A stretch of DNA of 64,000 bases from Acidobacteriaceae bacterium. Its GTDB lineage: Bacteria; Acidobacteriota; Terriglobia; Terriglobales; Acidobacteriaceae. The notes below the pieces were generated by a model. The model saw only the letters and a program-made list of their open reading frames with translations. It ran no database searches and was not told the origin of the DNA. Shown piece after piece: positions 42,327 to 51,665 of this stretch (position 1 is its first letter; the number at the start of each line of letters is the position of its first letter). The stretch lies in contig JANXUR010000097.1 in NCBI GenBank assembly GCA_025356095.1, positions 62,001-126,000 of the forward strand, in the 5' to 3' direction. Position numbers and translations under genes: made by a program.

Positions 42327-43585
42327 TGCGACGGCTGGAAGGCCGAGCGGCGGGCGAGTATGTAGAGCGCTGCAGCCGACGGCAGGCTGCCAACTTGGAT
42401 GCTGTGGAACCGGCCGTCGCGGAAATTGTATGCAGAGTTCGCGATGGCGGAGATGCCGCGTTACGGGCTTATGCGGAGCAATGGGACGGTCTGGCTGCGG
42501 GCGAAGCTTTGTTGGTATCGAGCGAGAGAATGCAGGGGGCTCTCCGGTTGGTATCACCAGAGTTCTTGCAGGCGTTGCGGGAAGCAGCCACCAGCATTCG
42601 CTGCTTTGCCGAGCGTCAGCTTCCGCGCGAGTGGCGGCAAGAACAGGAGGGGCTAACACTCGGGCAGATCGTGCGACCGCTAATGGCGGTAGGATGCTAT
42701 GTGCCCGGAGGGCGCTATCCGTTGCCTTCTACGCTGCTGATGACGGTAATTCCGGCGCAAGTTGCCGGGGTGCCGCGCATTGTGGTGACGTCTCCGAACC
42801 CGGCGCCAGAGACACTTGCTGCGGCAGCGCTGCTGGGCGTGGAGGAATTCTATTGCATCGGCGGGGCGCAAGCGATTGCCGCGCTGGCCCATGGCACAGA
42901 GACGTTGGCGCGGGTGGAAAAAATTGTCGGGCCGGGCAATTCCTACGTTACGGCTGCCAAGAAGCTGGTGGCGTTTCACTGCCCGATTGACATGCTTGCC
43001 GGGCCCACCGAAGCAGTGATTGTGGCCGAAGAGGGGAACGCCGGGTGGATTGCGGCCGATCTGGTTGCTCAGGCCGAGCATGACCCGGAGGCTTGTTCCA
43101 TATTTATCACTAGCAGCACGAGCCTTGCCCACGCGGTGTCAAAGCAATTAGAGGCGCAGGCGAGTGGCAATAGGATTGCGCGAGCTGCGCTCGATGCGCA
43201 AGGCGCAATTCTGGTCTCGGAATCGCACGGGCAAGCGCTGGAGTGGGCTGATGCCCTTGCTCCAGAACACTTGACGGTGGCTGCGGCAGATGTGCCGCAC
43301 GTGCGCCATGCTGGTTCGATCTTTGTGGGTGAAAGCTCGTCGCAGGTTTTCGGTGACTACGCCGCCGGGCCAAACCATGTGCTGCCGACGGGCGGTGCCG
43401 CCCGCTGGCGTGGCGGTTTGAGCGTGCTCGACTTTGTGAAGCTGATTACAGTGCAAGAGGTGTCGGGTGCAGCCATGCAGCGACTGGCCCGCACTTCGCA
43501 GACGCTGGCTACTGCGGAAGGGCTGACCGGCCACGCGCACGCGGCCGAGTTGAGAATGGAGGCCGTGCTTGCTGACCGCGCGTAA
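42326..43585 (+). CDS. hisD: Histidinol dehydrogenase HisD
   Basis: 419 residues from the ATG at 42326, overlapping the hisG stop by one base (TGATG); a GTG one codon earlier is also possible. Oxidises histidinol to histidine in two NAD+ steps. Signatures: YVPGGRYPLPSTLLMTVIPA, the IVGPGNSYVTAAK segment, and IDMLAGPTE; the zinc and active-site His residues lie in AQAEHDPEA and ALAPEHL. Full length. Confidence 0.95.
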   Translation: MRRLEGRAAGEYVERCSRRQAANLDAVEPAVAEIVCRVRDGGDAALRAYAEQWDGLAAGEALLVSSERMQGALRLVSPEFLQALREAATSIRCFAERQLPREWRQEQEGLTLGQIVRPLMAVGCYVPGGRYPLPSTLLMTVIPAQVAGVPRIVVTSPNPAPETLAAAALLGVEEFYCIGGAQAIAALAHGTETLARVEKIVGPGNSYVTAAKKLVAFHCPIDMLAGPTEAVIVAEEGNAGWIAADLVAQAEHDPEACSIFITSSTSLAHAVSKQLEAQASGNRIARAALDAQGAILVSESHGQALEWADALAPEHLTVAAADVPHVRHAGSIFVGESSSQVFGDYAAGPNHVLPTGGAARWRGGLSVLDFVKLITVQEVSGAAMQRLARTSQTLATAEGLTGHAHAAELRMEAVLADRA

Positions 43586-44642
43586 CGCTCTGCTGGAAAT
43601 GAAGGCGTATCATCCGCCGCTTCGCGGACGCACCGGGCTGCGGCTCGACTTCAACGAGAATCTCGCGGGATGCTCGCCGCGCAGCCTGCGCGCCTTGCGA
43701 GCCATGAATACTGACGCAGTGGCGGCGTATCCAGAACGCGATGGCGTGGAAGCCGTGACGGCGGAATTTCTTGGCCTGCGGCACGAGCAAGTATTGCTGA
43801 CCAACGGTGTGGACGAGGCGATTCATCTAGTATGCGAGGCGTATCTTGAGGCGGGTGCCGAGGCGCTGATCGCGACGCCGACCTTCGGGATGTACGAAAT
43901 TTACGCCCGCCAAACCGGTGCGAATGTGGTGCAGGTGCAAGCTGGCGCAGACCTCGCATTTCCCGTAGCACGTTTTCTGGCAGCGATTACCCCGCGAACG
44001 CGGCTTGTGCTCATCGCCAATCCGAACAACCCGACGGGGCAAGCCCTCGCCATTGCTGATCTGGAAAGAATTCTGCTAGCGGCGCCTGATGCCGCGGTGC
44101 TGGTGGACGAGGCATACTTCGAGTTCCACGGCGAAACCATGATGCCAAGGCTCAGCGATTTTCCCAACCTGTTTGTGGCGCGCACATTTTCTAAAGCCTA
44201 CGGCATGGCTGGATTGCGCGTTGGTGCGCTGTGCGGCGCTGCGGAGCAACTGGGAACGCTCCGCAAAATTGTTTCTGCTTACAACGTGAATTCCGCTGCT
44301 CTGGCCTGCCTGCCCGAAGCGCTGGCTGATGCAGTATTTGTGGCGGATTACGTTGCGGAGGTAGTGGCGGGGCGGGAGCGTTTCTGTCGCGAGTTATCTG
44401 GGTGGGGGGTGGTGCATTGGCCCAGTCGCGGCAATTTCGTCTTGTGCCGGTTGGCCGATGCTCCCGGTGAGCTTGCCGGGAGCAGCAGCGGTGCCTTGGT
44501 GCTGGCGCTGCGGCAGAAGGGCATCCTTATACGCGACCGCAACGGCGACCCCGGTTGTGCGGGTTGCGTTCGTATCACCATCGGCACCAGAGAGCAGATG
44601 AATCGCTTGCTCGTGGCGATGTCGTCCGCACTGGCAATCTAG
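43569..44642 (+). CDS. hisC: Histidinol-phosphate aminotransferase HisC
   Basis: 357 residues, PLP enzyme. Start set at the TTG at 43569 because the residues that follow ([15 protein letters not shown]) fit the family N-terminus; ATG at 43599 would cut that. Overlaps hisD by 17 bases. NENLAG is the substrate-side start, NPNNPTGQ binds the phosphate, DEAYFEF holds the PLP-ring Asp, and [14 protein letters not shown] holds the Schiff-base Lys. Confidence 0.93.
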   Translation: MLTARNALLEMKAYHPPLRGRTGLRLDFNENLAGCSPRSLRALRAMNTDAVAAYPERDGVEAVTAEFLGLRHEQVLLTNGVDEAIHLVCEAYLEAGAEALIATPTFGMYEIYARQTGANVVQVQAGADLAFPVARFLAAITPRTRLVLIANPNNPTGQALAIADLERILLAAPDAAVLVDEAYFEFHGETMMPRLSDFPNLFVARTFSKAYGMAGLRVGALCGAAEQLGTLRKIVSAYNVNSAALACLPEALADAVFVADYVAEVVAGRERFCRELSGWGVVHWPSRGNFVLCRLADAPGELAGSSSGALVLALRQKGILIRDRNGDPGCAGCVRITIGTREQMNRLLVAMSSALAI

Positions 44643-44656
44643 AGGGAAAGCATCGC

Positions 44657-45292
44657 ATGAAAAACATGGCTGCACTGCGCAAACCAACATCGCCAGGCAA
44701 GTCTCGCACTGCGAAGATCGCGCGCACGACCAACGAAACGCGGATTGCGCTAGAGTTGCGAATCGAGGGCACAGGCAAGTATCAAGTCTCCTCCGGCATC
44801 CGTTTTCTGGACCATATGCTGGAACTGTTTGCGCGGCATGGCGGATTTGACCTGATTCTCACTTGCAGCGGCGATCTGGATGTGGATCAGCACCATACGG
44901 TGGAAGACATCGGCATCGCCTTGGGCATGGCGTTTGATCAAGCACTCGGAGACAAACTGGGCATTCTACGCGCCGGATATTTTTTGATGCCGATGGATGA
45001 GACGCTTGGCATTGCTGCGGTGGACTTTGGAGGTCGCGCAGCGTGGGTGATCGAAACAAAGGTGCGCACCCGACTGGTGGGAGATTTACAGTCCGAGTTG
45101 GTGCCCGATTTTTTTGAGGGCTTCGCGCGCGGTGCGAAGGCGAACGTTCACCTTAAGACTATGTATGGCCGCTCGAACCACCACAAGGTGGAAGCACTCT
45201 TCAAAGCATTTGCACGTGCGGTGTCAGTGGCTTGTTCGCGCAACCAGCGGCTGGCCAAGATGCTGCCGAGCACCAAGGGGTTGTTGGCATGA
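44657..45292 (+). CDS. hisB: Imidazoleglycerol-phosphate dehydratase HisB
   Basis: 211 residues from ATG 44657 with AGGGAAAG upstream; a longer frame into hisC is rejected. Mn-binding His motifs are all present: [27 protein letters not shown] and the later [16 protein letters not shown]. Single-domain form without the phosphatase part, so histidinol phosphatase is separate and not in this window. Ends at an ATGA overlap with hisH. Confidence 0.95.
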   Translation: MKNMAALRKPTSPGKSRTAKIARTTNETRIALELRIEGTGKYQVSSGIRFLDHMLELFARHGGFDLILTCSGDLDVDQHHTVEDIGIALGMAFDQALGDKLGILRAGYFLMPMDETLGIAAVDFGGRAAWVIETKVRTRLVGDLQSELVPDFFEGFARGAKANVHLKTMYGRSNHHKVEALFKAFARAVSVACSRNQRLAKMLPSTKGLLA

Positions 45293-45879
45293 TGGCCATT
45301 GTGGATTACGGCGCGGGGAACATTGCATCGGTGGAACGCGCGTTGCGGGCTTGCGGCGCGGAGTGCCGCGTGACCAGCCTGCCCGACGAAGTGCGCGGCG
45401 CAGCGAAAATTGTGCTGCCCGGGGTGGGGAATTTTGCCGCCACGCAGGAACTGGCGCGCTCTGGTTTGCGCCAGACGATTCTGGAACGCGTGGCAGTTGG
45501 TGTGCCTTTTCTAGGCATCTGCGTGGGCATGCAATGGATGCTGGAAGGGAGCCACGAGGCTCCGGGCGTGGCGGGTGCTGGCTGGCTCGCCGGACACTGC
45601 GAGCGCTTTCCGCATAATGCCAAGTGTCCGCATGTGGGATGGAACCAGCTCGCGAAGGTGCGGGAGTCACGCTTGCTGGCGGGCGTGGAAGACAATGCAT
45701 TCGTTTACTTTACGCACTCGTATTTTGTAGCCGCAGGGGCCGGTGACGTGGCTCGCACCGATTATAGCGTCGTGCTTTCTTCAGCGGTGGAGCGTGAGAA
45801 TATCTTCGGCGTACAATTTCACCCAGAAAAATCTGGCGACGTTGGTTTGAAAATATTGAGGAACTTTCTTGCCATCTAA
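45289..45879 (+). CDS. hisH: Imidazole glycerol phosphate synthase glutaminase subunit HisH
   Basis: 196 residues. It makes ammonia from glutamine for HisF. Triad: nucleophile Cys in [10 protein letters not shown], and His-Glu in [10 protein letters not shown]. Start from ATG 45289 (overlap with hisB stop) or the adjacent ATG 45292. N-terminus [19 protein letters not shown] is as expected. Followed by a 51-base gap before hisF. Confidence 0.94.
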   Translation: MMAIVDYGAGNIASVERALRACGAECRVTSLPDEVRGAAKIVLPGVGNFAATQELARSGLRQTILERVAVGVPFLGICVGMQWMLEGSHEAPGVAGAGWLAGHCERFPHNAKCPHVGWNQLAKVRESRLLAGVEDNAFVYFTHSYFVAAGAGDVARTDYSVVLSSAVERENIFGVQFHPEKSGDVGLKILRNFLAI

Positions 45880-45930
45880 CTTGCGAATGCGGCCCAACGA
45901 ACTCGTCCCGTCAGCGAAGGGAAGCTGCCG

Positions 45931-46707
45931 ATGCTAACCAAGCGGATCATCGCCTGCCTCGACGTTGATGGCGAACGAACGGTGAAGGGCGTGCAGTTTG
46001 CCGACCTGCGCCATGCGGGTGACCCGGCGGAGTTGGCGCTGCGCCACGCCGCTAGTGGGGCCGATGAGATTGTGCTGCTAGATATTTCTGCCACGCACGA
46101 GCAGCGGGCGACCCTGCTCCACACCGTACGCCGCACGGCATGTGAGTTGTTCATTCCGTTCTGCGTGGGCGGCGGCATTCGCACGCTGGAAGATGCGGCG
46201 CGTGTAATGGATGCGGGTGCGGACAAGGTCAGCATTAACTCCGCTGCGGTAAGCCACCCGGAACTGATCGGGCAGATTGCTGCTCGCTTTGGTTCGCAAG
46301 CCGTGGTGGTGGCGATAGACGCCCGGCGCACTGCGGACAATGTGACCGGCTGCAGTGGAGAAGTGATGCTGCGAGGCGGCCGCCAATCCACCGGCCTCGA
46401 TGTGTTGGCATGGGCGCAGAAAGCTGCCCAGTTGGGGGCTGGAGAGATTCTGCTCACTTGTATGAGTCAGGACGGCACTCGCGCAGGCTTTGACTGCGCA
46501 GTGACGGCGCTGGTAGCGCGGGCCGTGCCGATTCCGGTGATTGCTTCCGGCGGCGCAGGTTCGCCGCAGCACTTTGTGGACGTGTTTCAGCACGGTCATG
46601 CCGATGCCGCGCTGGCGGCTTCCATCTTTCATTTTGGCGAACATGCCATCGCATCAGTGAAGCAAACGCTGGCGACCGCTGGCATTCCCGTGAGGTGGCC
46701 ATGCTGA
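45931..46707 (+). CDS. hisF: Imidazole glycerol phosphate synthase cyclase subunit HisF
   Basis: 258 residues, TIM barrel. The base-catalytic Asp are in IIACLDVDG and VVVAIDARR. The later loop reads [12 protein letters not shown] where most HisF have LTSxDxDGT, so one Asp that contacts substrate is Ser here. RBS AAGGGAAG. hisF precedes hisA, the reverse of the common enteric hisA-hisF order. Confidence 0.92.
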   Translation: MLTKRIIACLDVDGERTVKGVQFADLRHAGDPAELALRHAASGADEIVLLDISATHEQRATLLHTVRRTACELFIPFCVGGGIRTLEDAARVMDAGADKVSINSAAVSHPELIGQIAARFGSQAVVVAIDARRTADNVTGCSGEVMLRGGRQSTGLDVLAWAQKAAQLGAGEILLTCMSQDGTRAGFDCAVTALVARAVPIPVIASGGAGSPQHFVDVFQHGHADAALAASIFHFGEHAIASVKQTLATAGIPVRWPC

Positions 46708-47375
46708 TTCCTTCGATTGATTTGCAAGGTGGCAAGGTAGTGCAGTTGGTTCAGGGCAAGCGCAAAGCGCTGGAGTTTGATGATCCGGCGGAGTGGATTG
46801 CGCGCTTCCACAAATATCCTCTGGTGCAGTTGATTGATTTGGATGCCGCAATCGGCAAGGGCAGCAACCCTGCGCTGGTGGCCAGCATCGCTGCGCAACT
46901 GCCGTGCCAGGTAGGCGGCGGCATTCGCTCGGTGCAGAGTGCCGTGCACATGCTGGCGCTCGGTGCGCGGCGCGTGATTGTTGGCTCCGCTCTATTTGAG
47001 CAGGGGGCTGTTAACGTGGCGTTCGCCGAGCAGCTTGCGGATGCCGTGGGCGCACCGCAAGTAGTTTGCGCCATAGACACGCGCGGGGGCCGAATCGCCA
47101 CGCACGGCTGGGAGCAACAGGTGGAACTTACCGCAGCGGATGCGATGCCACTACTGGAGCCGTTCTGCTCGGCGTTTCTCTACACCCATATTGATACAGA
47201 AGGCACGCTGCAGGGCTTTCCTATGCACAAAGCCACGCAACTGCGGGCCCTCACCGCACGGCAATTCATCGTGGCGGGCGGCATTCGCTCGCAGGCTGAA
47301 GTGGACGCGCTACACCTTTCGCAGGTGGATGCGGTGGTTGGCATGGCGATCTACACCGGGCTGATGGACGCCTGA
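46701..47375 (+). CDS. hisA: Phosphoribosylformimino-AICAR-P isomerase HisA
   Basis: 224 residues from the ATG at 46701, which has GAGGTG upstream and overlaps the hisF stop; a GTG at 46695 is the alternative. TIM barrel with catalytic Asp in [12 protein letters not shown] and phosphate site in QVGGGIRS and the [14 protein letters not shown] segment. The second acid is in [11 protein letters not shown]. Last gene of the operon; a minus-strand gene ends 26 bases later. Confidence 0.94.
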   Translation: MLIPSIDLQGGKVVQLVQGKRKALEFDDPAEWIARFHKYPLVQLIDLDAAIGKGSNPALVASIAAQLPCQVGGGIRSVQSAVHMLALGARRVIVGSALFEQGAVNVAFAEQLADAVGAPQVVCAIDTRGGRIATHGWEQQVELTAADAMPLLEPFCSAFLYTHIDTEGTLQGFPMHKATQLRALTARQFIVAGGIRSQAEVDALHLSQVDAVVGMAIYTGLMDA

Positions 47376-47400
47376 GGCCCGCCAGAGCGAGAGTCTTCCA

Positions 47401-48885
47401 CTACTGGAATTGCACGGAGGGCTGTAACGACTTCTCCACTATTTCTATGCCAGTCTTCACCAGAAACCCTTCGGGAGATTCGCCGCCAATGAGGATGAAG
47501 ACGAAGTCGTTTGGAAGTTCCTCGTCGCCAACTGCGGTGGCGAGCCGGACTGCGGTGGGAGTGATTGCCTGCAGCGTGGAGTTGTAGAGGACCCGGATGG
47601 TTCCGGCCTGCTCTGCGGCACGGAGGAAGTTGCGATTTCGTTCGCGTGCGCGTGAGAAGTCCGTTCCACGATAACTTACGATGACGCGATTCGCGCCATT
47701 GTTACCCACCGCCAACGCGGCTTCCAGCGCGGAGTCACCTCCTCCTAGCACCAGGATGTTCTTGCCGCGATAACTCTCCGCCTCAATCAGCCGATAGGCG
47801 ACTTTACCGAGATTCTCGCCAGCTATGCCCAAGCGGCGCGGTGTGCCACGGCGGCCTAGCGCGAGCACCACATAACGCGCGTAGTAATGCCCCTTGGTGG
47901 ATTCAATGTGAAAGCCAGCGCCGTTGCGAACGACGCGCTCCAGCCGCTCGTTGGTCTTAATCCGCACTCCGGTGTTCTGCACGATCGCCTCCCTCACGGA
48001 GAGCAGTGACTCCTTGGTCCCGTCCGCAAGATAAAGGTCTCCGTAGAGCGGCATGGTCAGCGGCTCCGCCATCAGAAATTTGTGGCGTGGATAGTTGCGG
48101 ATGGTGGCTGCGATCTCGCCTTGCTCCAGTGTAAGGTAGTGGAGCTCATGTTGCTGGGCAGTGAGGGAAGCGCTCAATCCGGCGGGGCCCGCCCCAATAA
48201 TTGCTACGTCGTACGTCGCGTCGGCGGGCACGGCCGCGGGGGTTGGTGGCAGCGTTCCTTCCTGTTGCTGAAGCAAGCTCTGCACGCGGTCCATGGCCAG
48301 CTTACCCTCGTGGATGGCGCTCTTGATCAGGCCCATGCCGCCGAGCTCACCCACAATGAAGATGCCGGGAATGTTGGTTTGGAAGTCCGAGTTGACGTGG
48401 GGTACGCGCACCGTCTGCAATACACCTCCAAAGGCGTAGGTGATGCCGTTGGTCGGGCAAGCTTCAGCGCACTTAGCGTGGCCGGTGCATAGGTCTGGAT
48501 GTGCAAGGATTGCCTTGCCGGACACCATCTCAAGGGCGCCACTCTCCGGGCAAGCCTCAATGCAACTGCTGCAGCCCACACAGAGCGAGGCGTTGATGAC
48601 GGGAGTCGCCCTTCCCAACTGCGCGTTCACAGCGGACTTCGCAACCGCCGCTTGCTGCACCGTCCACATGGCCAGGGCTGCGCCGCAGAAGGAGCAGAAG
48701 GCAGCCCCTTGGGTGATGGGCTGGGCACACCGCGGACAGGGCAGTTGCGCGACCTTAGTGCGCGGCGCGGCGCTACCCGCACTGCCGCGCTGCTTCGCCG
48801 TCAATTGCTTCAGATAACCGCGCACGAAAAAAAGTGTGATCACAGCCGCGATACAAAATGCTACAAACGTATCCATAGATTCCAA
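47401..48885 (-). CDS. Membrane-anchored FeS flavoprotein: zinc ribbon, two [4Fe-4S]-type motifs, TrxR-like reductase
   Basis: 494 residues. Order: an N-terminal membrane helix; a zinc ribbon PCPRCAQPI...FCSFCGAAL (about 49-70); a ferredoxin domain with CVGCSSCIEACP and then CTGHAKCAEACP; a short piece IPGIFIVGELGGMGLIKSAI like the end of a thioredoxin reductase; then a full FAD/NAD(P)-binding reductase (DVAIIGAGPAGLSASLTAQQ, VLALGRRGTP, ILVLGGGDSALEAALAV, and a C-terminal FIL(I)GG). It lacks the CxxC of thioredoxin reductase. Likely moves electrons between NAD(P)H and the multi-His membrane protein. Cytoplasmic face assumed. Last gene of the cytochrome locus. Confidence 0.7.
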   Translation of the reverse strand: MESMDTFVAFCIAAVITLFFVRGYLKQLTAKQRGSAGSAAPRTKVAQLPCPRCAQPITQGAAFCSFCGAALAMWTVQQAAVAKSAVNAQLGRATPVINASLCVGCSSCIEACPESGALEMVSGKAILAHPDLCTGHAKCAEACPTNGITYAFGGVLQTVRVPHVNSDFQTNIPGIFIVGELGGMGLIKSAIHEGKLAMDRVQSLLQQQEGTLPPTPAAVPADATYDVAIIGAGPAGLSASLTAQQHELHYLTLEQGEIAATIRNYPRHKFLMAEPLTMPLYGDLYLADGTKESLLSVREAIVQNTGVRIKTNERLERVVRNGAGFHIESTKGHYYARYVVLALGRRGTPRRLGIAGENLGKVAYRLIEAESYRGKNILVLGGGDSALEAALAVGNNGANRVIVSYRGTDFSRARERNRNFLRAAEQAGTIRVLYNSTLQAITPTAVRLATAVGDEELPNDFVFILIGGESPEGFLVKTGIEIVEKSLQPSVQFQ

Positions 48886-48923
48886 GTCTTCCGGCTAAGG
48901 AACTTTCGTCCCAAGGTAGTTGC

Positions 48924-49886
48924 TTAGTGAAACCCGAGCATCATCACGACCACGATGTGAATGAGCGCGAGCACGGCAAATGAGTAGCTAAAAGGCTTGT
49001 GCACCACGTGCCACAGGTGGAAAACCTGCTGCGCACGGTCGAGGAATACGATGCGTTTGCTCAGCGAGGCTTCGTCGCGCGCGGTTGCGATGGCCGGCTC
49101 CAGTGCCGGATGCTGCGTATGCAGCAGTCCGCAAAGTGGAGCAGCCATGCCGCCCGCGCGCAGCACCTTGCGGCGGATGGCGGCAACTCGGAAGAAGCGT
49201 GCGATGTCGAGCAACACCATGTAGGCCAGGGCCGCGGCCATTGGCAGCCGCGCCACGGTCTCTTGCGTGGGCATCTGGAGCAGCGAGCGCAAGTCGCCTT
49301 CGGCGAGTAAATGTACGCCTTCCCCAGTGGTCAATTGACCGCGCAGCCGCTCTGCCAAATCCTCCTGCAGCTGTTGCATCTCTTTGCGGGAGAGTTCGGC
49401 TGCGCTGAGGGAGCGTGGTATCTGCGAGTAAAGGTAGCGGCCAACGATGCCACTGAGCGAGACGGCCACCATGATCCAGAAGGCGATGCCAGCGAAGCCG
49501 CGGAACTTGAACGCCGCGTGGAACGCGATAAGGAGCGGGGCGCTGATGCCCAGCAGGATGTGATTGTCCAGCCCGTGCCGTGCCGAGCCCATCTTTTGCA
49601 GCCAAGGCCAGCGCTTTCGCAGAGCATAAAGGAAGATTCCCAGAAAGCAACCAAGGCCGAGAAATCCCAGCTTAAGCCCTACCACGCCGCTCGGGCGCAG
49701 CAGAGAGTGTTTTTCTGAGAAGGGCCGCTGCATGGCGTCCAGCGTGTAGTAGTCGTAGCCGTACACGGCGAGCGCCAGCAGCAGACCAGCCGCCAGCAGA
49801 TAGCCAGCAACGAGCCGCAGTTGATGCACCGAAACCCGTGTGACTTCGCGGGGCGGGGAGGAGAGTGTGCTGGCGTTGCTACTCAT
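48924..49886 (-). CDS. Multi-pass membrane protein with conserved His residues, probable b-type cytochrome
   Basis: 320 residues with about five membrane helices. His pairs sit in helices: LDNHILLGISAPLLIAFHAA in helix 3 and HLWHVVHKPFSYSFAVLALI, then HIVVVMMLGFH at the C-terminus. This spacing is what di-heme cytochrome b proteins use to ligate heme on either side of a membrane. A cytosolic helical region lies between helices 4 and 5. Sequence family not certain. It overlaps the upstream periplasmic gene by 4 bases (ATGA). It would pass electrons across the inner membrane. Confidence 0.55.
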   Translation of the reverse strand: MSSNASTLSSPPREVTRVSVHQLRLVAGYLLAAGLLLALAVYGYDYYTLDAMQRPFSEKHSLLRPSGVVGLKLGFLGLGCFLGIFLYALRKRWPWLQKMGSARHGLDNHILLGISAPLLIAFHAAFKFRGFAGIAFWIMVAVSLSGIVGRYLYSQIPRSLSAAELSRKEMQQLQEDLAERLRGQLTTGEGVHLLAEGDLRSLLQMPTQETVARLPMAAALAYMVLLDIARFFRVAAIRRKVLRAGGMAAPLCGLLHTQHPALEPAIATARDEASLSKRIVFLDRAQQVFHLWHVVHKPFSYSFAVLALIHIVVVMMLGFH

Positions 49887-50692
49887 GGTTTGGCGGGAAT
49901 CTCCTCACTGCTTACTGAGAACAACTGGTAACCCGAGAACTCGTGTGTGTTGCGCCAGTGCTGGCGAGGTGTCTCCACTTCCACCCGCGCGACGCTGGGG
50001 AATAGCACATCCGGCGCGTTCTTTAGGCCCACCTCGGCGTAACGAATCTCGCACAGCAGCGTCTTCATCCCGATGTCTTCCATACTGCTCGCGAAGCTGG
50101 CGAAGATATGGGTTACTGCGGCGGTCGCCTCGTCAAGCCAGATGGTGCCGGTAAGGTCGAGGGGAAACTCGCGCCCGCGCAACACCAGTACGGCTGGTGA
50201 GCGTGAGCCGTGGATGTGGGTGAACCCAACCTTGCGCAGGCGGTGGCCCTCCACCGTCTCCTCACCTTCGTCGGTAAAGGCAAACCCATATTGGTAGTAG
50301 GGGTGAAGGATGAGGAATAACGTTGCGAATCCGTTGGTCACCAGTAGCGGGGGCGGATTCAGTGGTTTGCGTTCGTTCTGCTTCAGCACCAGCCGCGACT
50401 CGTCCACACTTAGCTCGCCGCCAGTGTTGGTCATGATTGCAAGGTAGTCGAAGGAGGATTCCTCGCGGTTTTCGACATGGCGATTGCGGCCCAACTTTTC
50501 CTGCAGCACGTGCTCAGTACAGCGTGCATGCGAGAACTGATCTAGAAAAGTCTCGGCCTGCTTCGAGGCGCCATCCAGCAGAAGTGGCATGGAGGCCTCT
50601 GGCGGTGACGCGGGCGGCAGGGCGAAAGTCGTGCCTGCGAGAGTAACAGCAAGAATCATCCGGCTCAACCCATGGCGCAAGGTACGGCTCAT
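49883..50692 (-). CDS. Periplasmic protein, LolA-like fold suspected
   Basis: 269 residues with a signal peptide to about PPASP. Beta-rich; there is a single Cys (SHARCTEHVLQEKLG) near residue 60. It resembles LolA/outer-membrane lipoprotein-sorting folds with segments such as GTIWLDEATAAVTHIFASF, which are typical of DUF1571/LolA-type proteins in Acidobacteriota, but I cannot place it. The ATG follows directly on the TAA of the barrel gene. Conserved position suggests a role in the assembly or the stability of the cytochrome-barrel complex. Confidence 0.5.
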   Translation of the reverse strand: MSRTLRHGLSRMILAVTLAGTTFALPPASPPEASMPLLLDGASKQAETFLDQFSHARCTEHVLQEKLGRNRHVENREESSFDYLAIMTNTGGELSVDESRLVLKQNERKPLNPPPLLVTNGFATLFLILHPYYQYGFAFTDEGEETVEGHRLRKVGFTHIHGSRSPAVLVLRGREFPLDLTGTIWLDEATAAVTHIFASFASSMEDIGMKTLLCEIRYAEVGLKNAPDVLFPSVARVEVETPRQHWRNTHEFSGYQLFSVSSEEIPAKP

Positions 50693-51664
50693 TTAGCGTT
50701 CCCCCTTGTGACCGCGGTTGTCAAAGCGGTAACCCACTGAGAACGAGAACTGGTCATAGTTGTTGAGGCCACCCCGCTGCACGGTCACCGTACCCTGCGC
50801 AAAGTAGTGGAGTCCCAGCGCATACTCGGCATTCGCGGTGAGGAAGCGCGACTGGCTGGGCAGCGCTACAGAAGAGGTGTAGCTCTGCTGGCCCGCCAGC
50901 ACCTCCAGGCGGAATTGCTCGCTCAGGTTGCGGGAGAGCGAGAAGGACTCATAGCTGCCATCGCCAAAAGCGCTCTGGAAGCGCGAATAGCGAACGTCGC
51001 CGCCAAGTTGCGAACTGCTGAGGCCGCTACCATTGCGGTCAATGAGGGTGCTGTAGTCGAGCCCGAAGCGCCCACCTGCGCGATCCACCTCTGGCAGCGG
51101 GGGATGCGGCACTTCGTCGCGCACCTCTTGCTCCAGAGGATCGCCGTCGGTAAAAGTGACGACTGCGGGGTATTTGAGGGTCGCGCCCAGCGATTCCTGC
51201 GCTACCAGCGCCTGCACGTCTTCGGAGGAAAGCGTGGCGACGTCACCTGCGGCCAGCGCCCGCCGGGATGACTTGACCTCGGCCACGGCGGATGACTCAG
51301 CCACTGAGAGTACACTCAAGACGGCGATTTCGCGCGGATCAACTGCGCTGCTGCCATCTTCGGCCACGGCGCCCGCAGCGCTTGCGCTGCCGCCTGCCGA
51401 AGTGGCCACGTCGCGCACCACCAGCTTCATTCCTTCGGTCAAGCCAGTGCTTTTGCCCCCTTCCAGATAGGCGACCCCGGCGGCCACATAGCGGATGCGG
51501 AACGCCGTCTTCACCGAAGCGTTGCTCACCGACGGTGCGGGTGTGGCTTCCGGGGCGGCGTCTTGCGCGACCGCGCAAGTGAGGCTCGGAATCAGCCCCG
51601 CCAGCAGCAAACGACAGGCCTGCGCACTCCCCAGCCCCCAAGATGTGATGCAGTCTGCGCGCAC
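50693..51664 (-). CDS. Small outer-membrane beta-barrel protein of the cytochrome locus
   Basis: 323 residues from a GTG at 51664: AGGAGG lies 5 bases upstream and the gene starts 1 base after the stop of the cytochrome gene. Signal peptide to about CAVAQD. N-terminal ~180 residues form a periplasmic domain (YLEGGKSTGLTEGMKLVVRD). The C-terminal ~150 residues alternate as amphipathic strands (GLDYSTLIDRNGSGLSSSQ, FSFSVGYRF at the end), enough for 8-10 strands. Smaller than known porins of porin-cytochrome conduits, which have 20 or more strands. Confidence 0.6.
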   Translation of the reverse strand: MRADCITSWGLGSAQACRLLLAGLIPSLTCAVAQDAAPEATPAPSVSNASVKTAFRIRYVAAGVAYLEGGKSTGLTEGMKLVVRDVATSAGGSASAAGAVAEDGSSAVDPREIAVLSVLSVAESSAVAEVKSSRRALAAGDVATLSSEDVQALVAQESLGATLKYPAVVTFTDGDPLEQEVRDEVPHPPLPEVDRAGGRFGLDYSTLIDRNGSGLSSSQLGGDVRYSRFQSAFGDGSYESFSLSRNLSEQFRLEVLAGQQSYTSSVALPSQSRFLTANAEYALGLHYFAQGTVTVQRGGLNNYDQFSFSVGYRFDNRGHKGER

Positions 51665-51665
51665 T

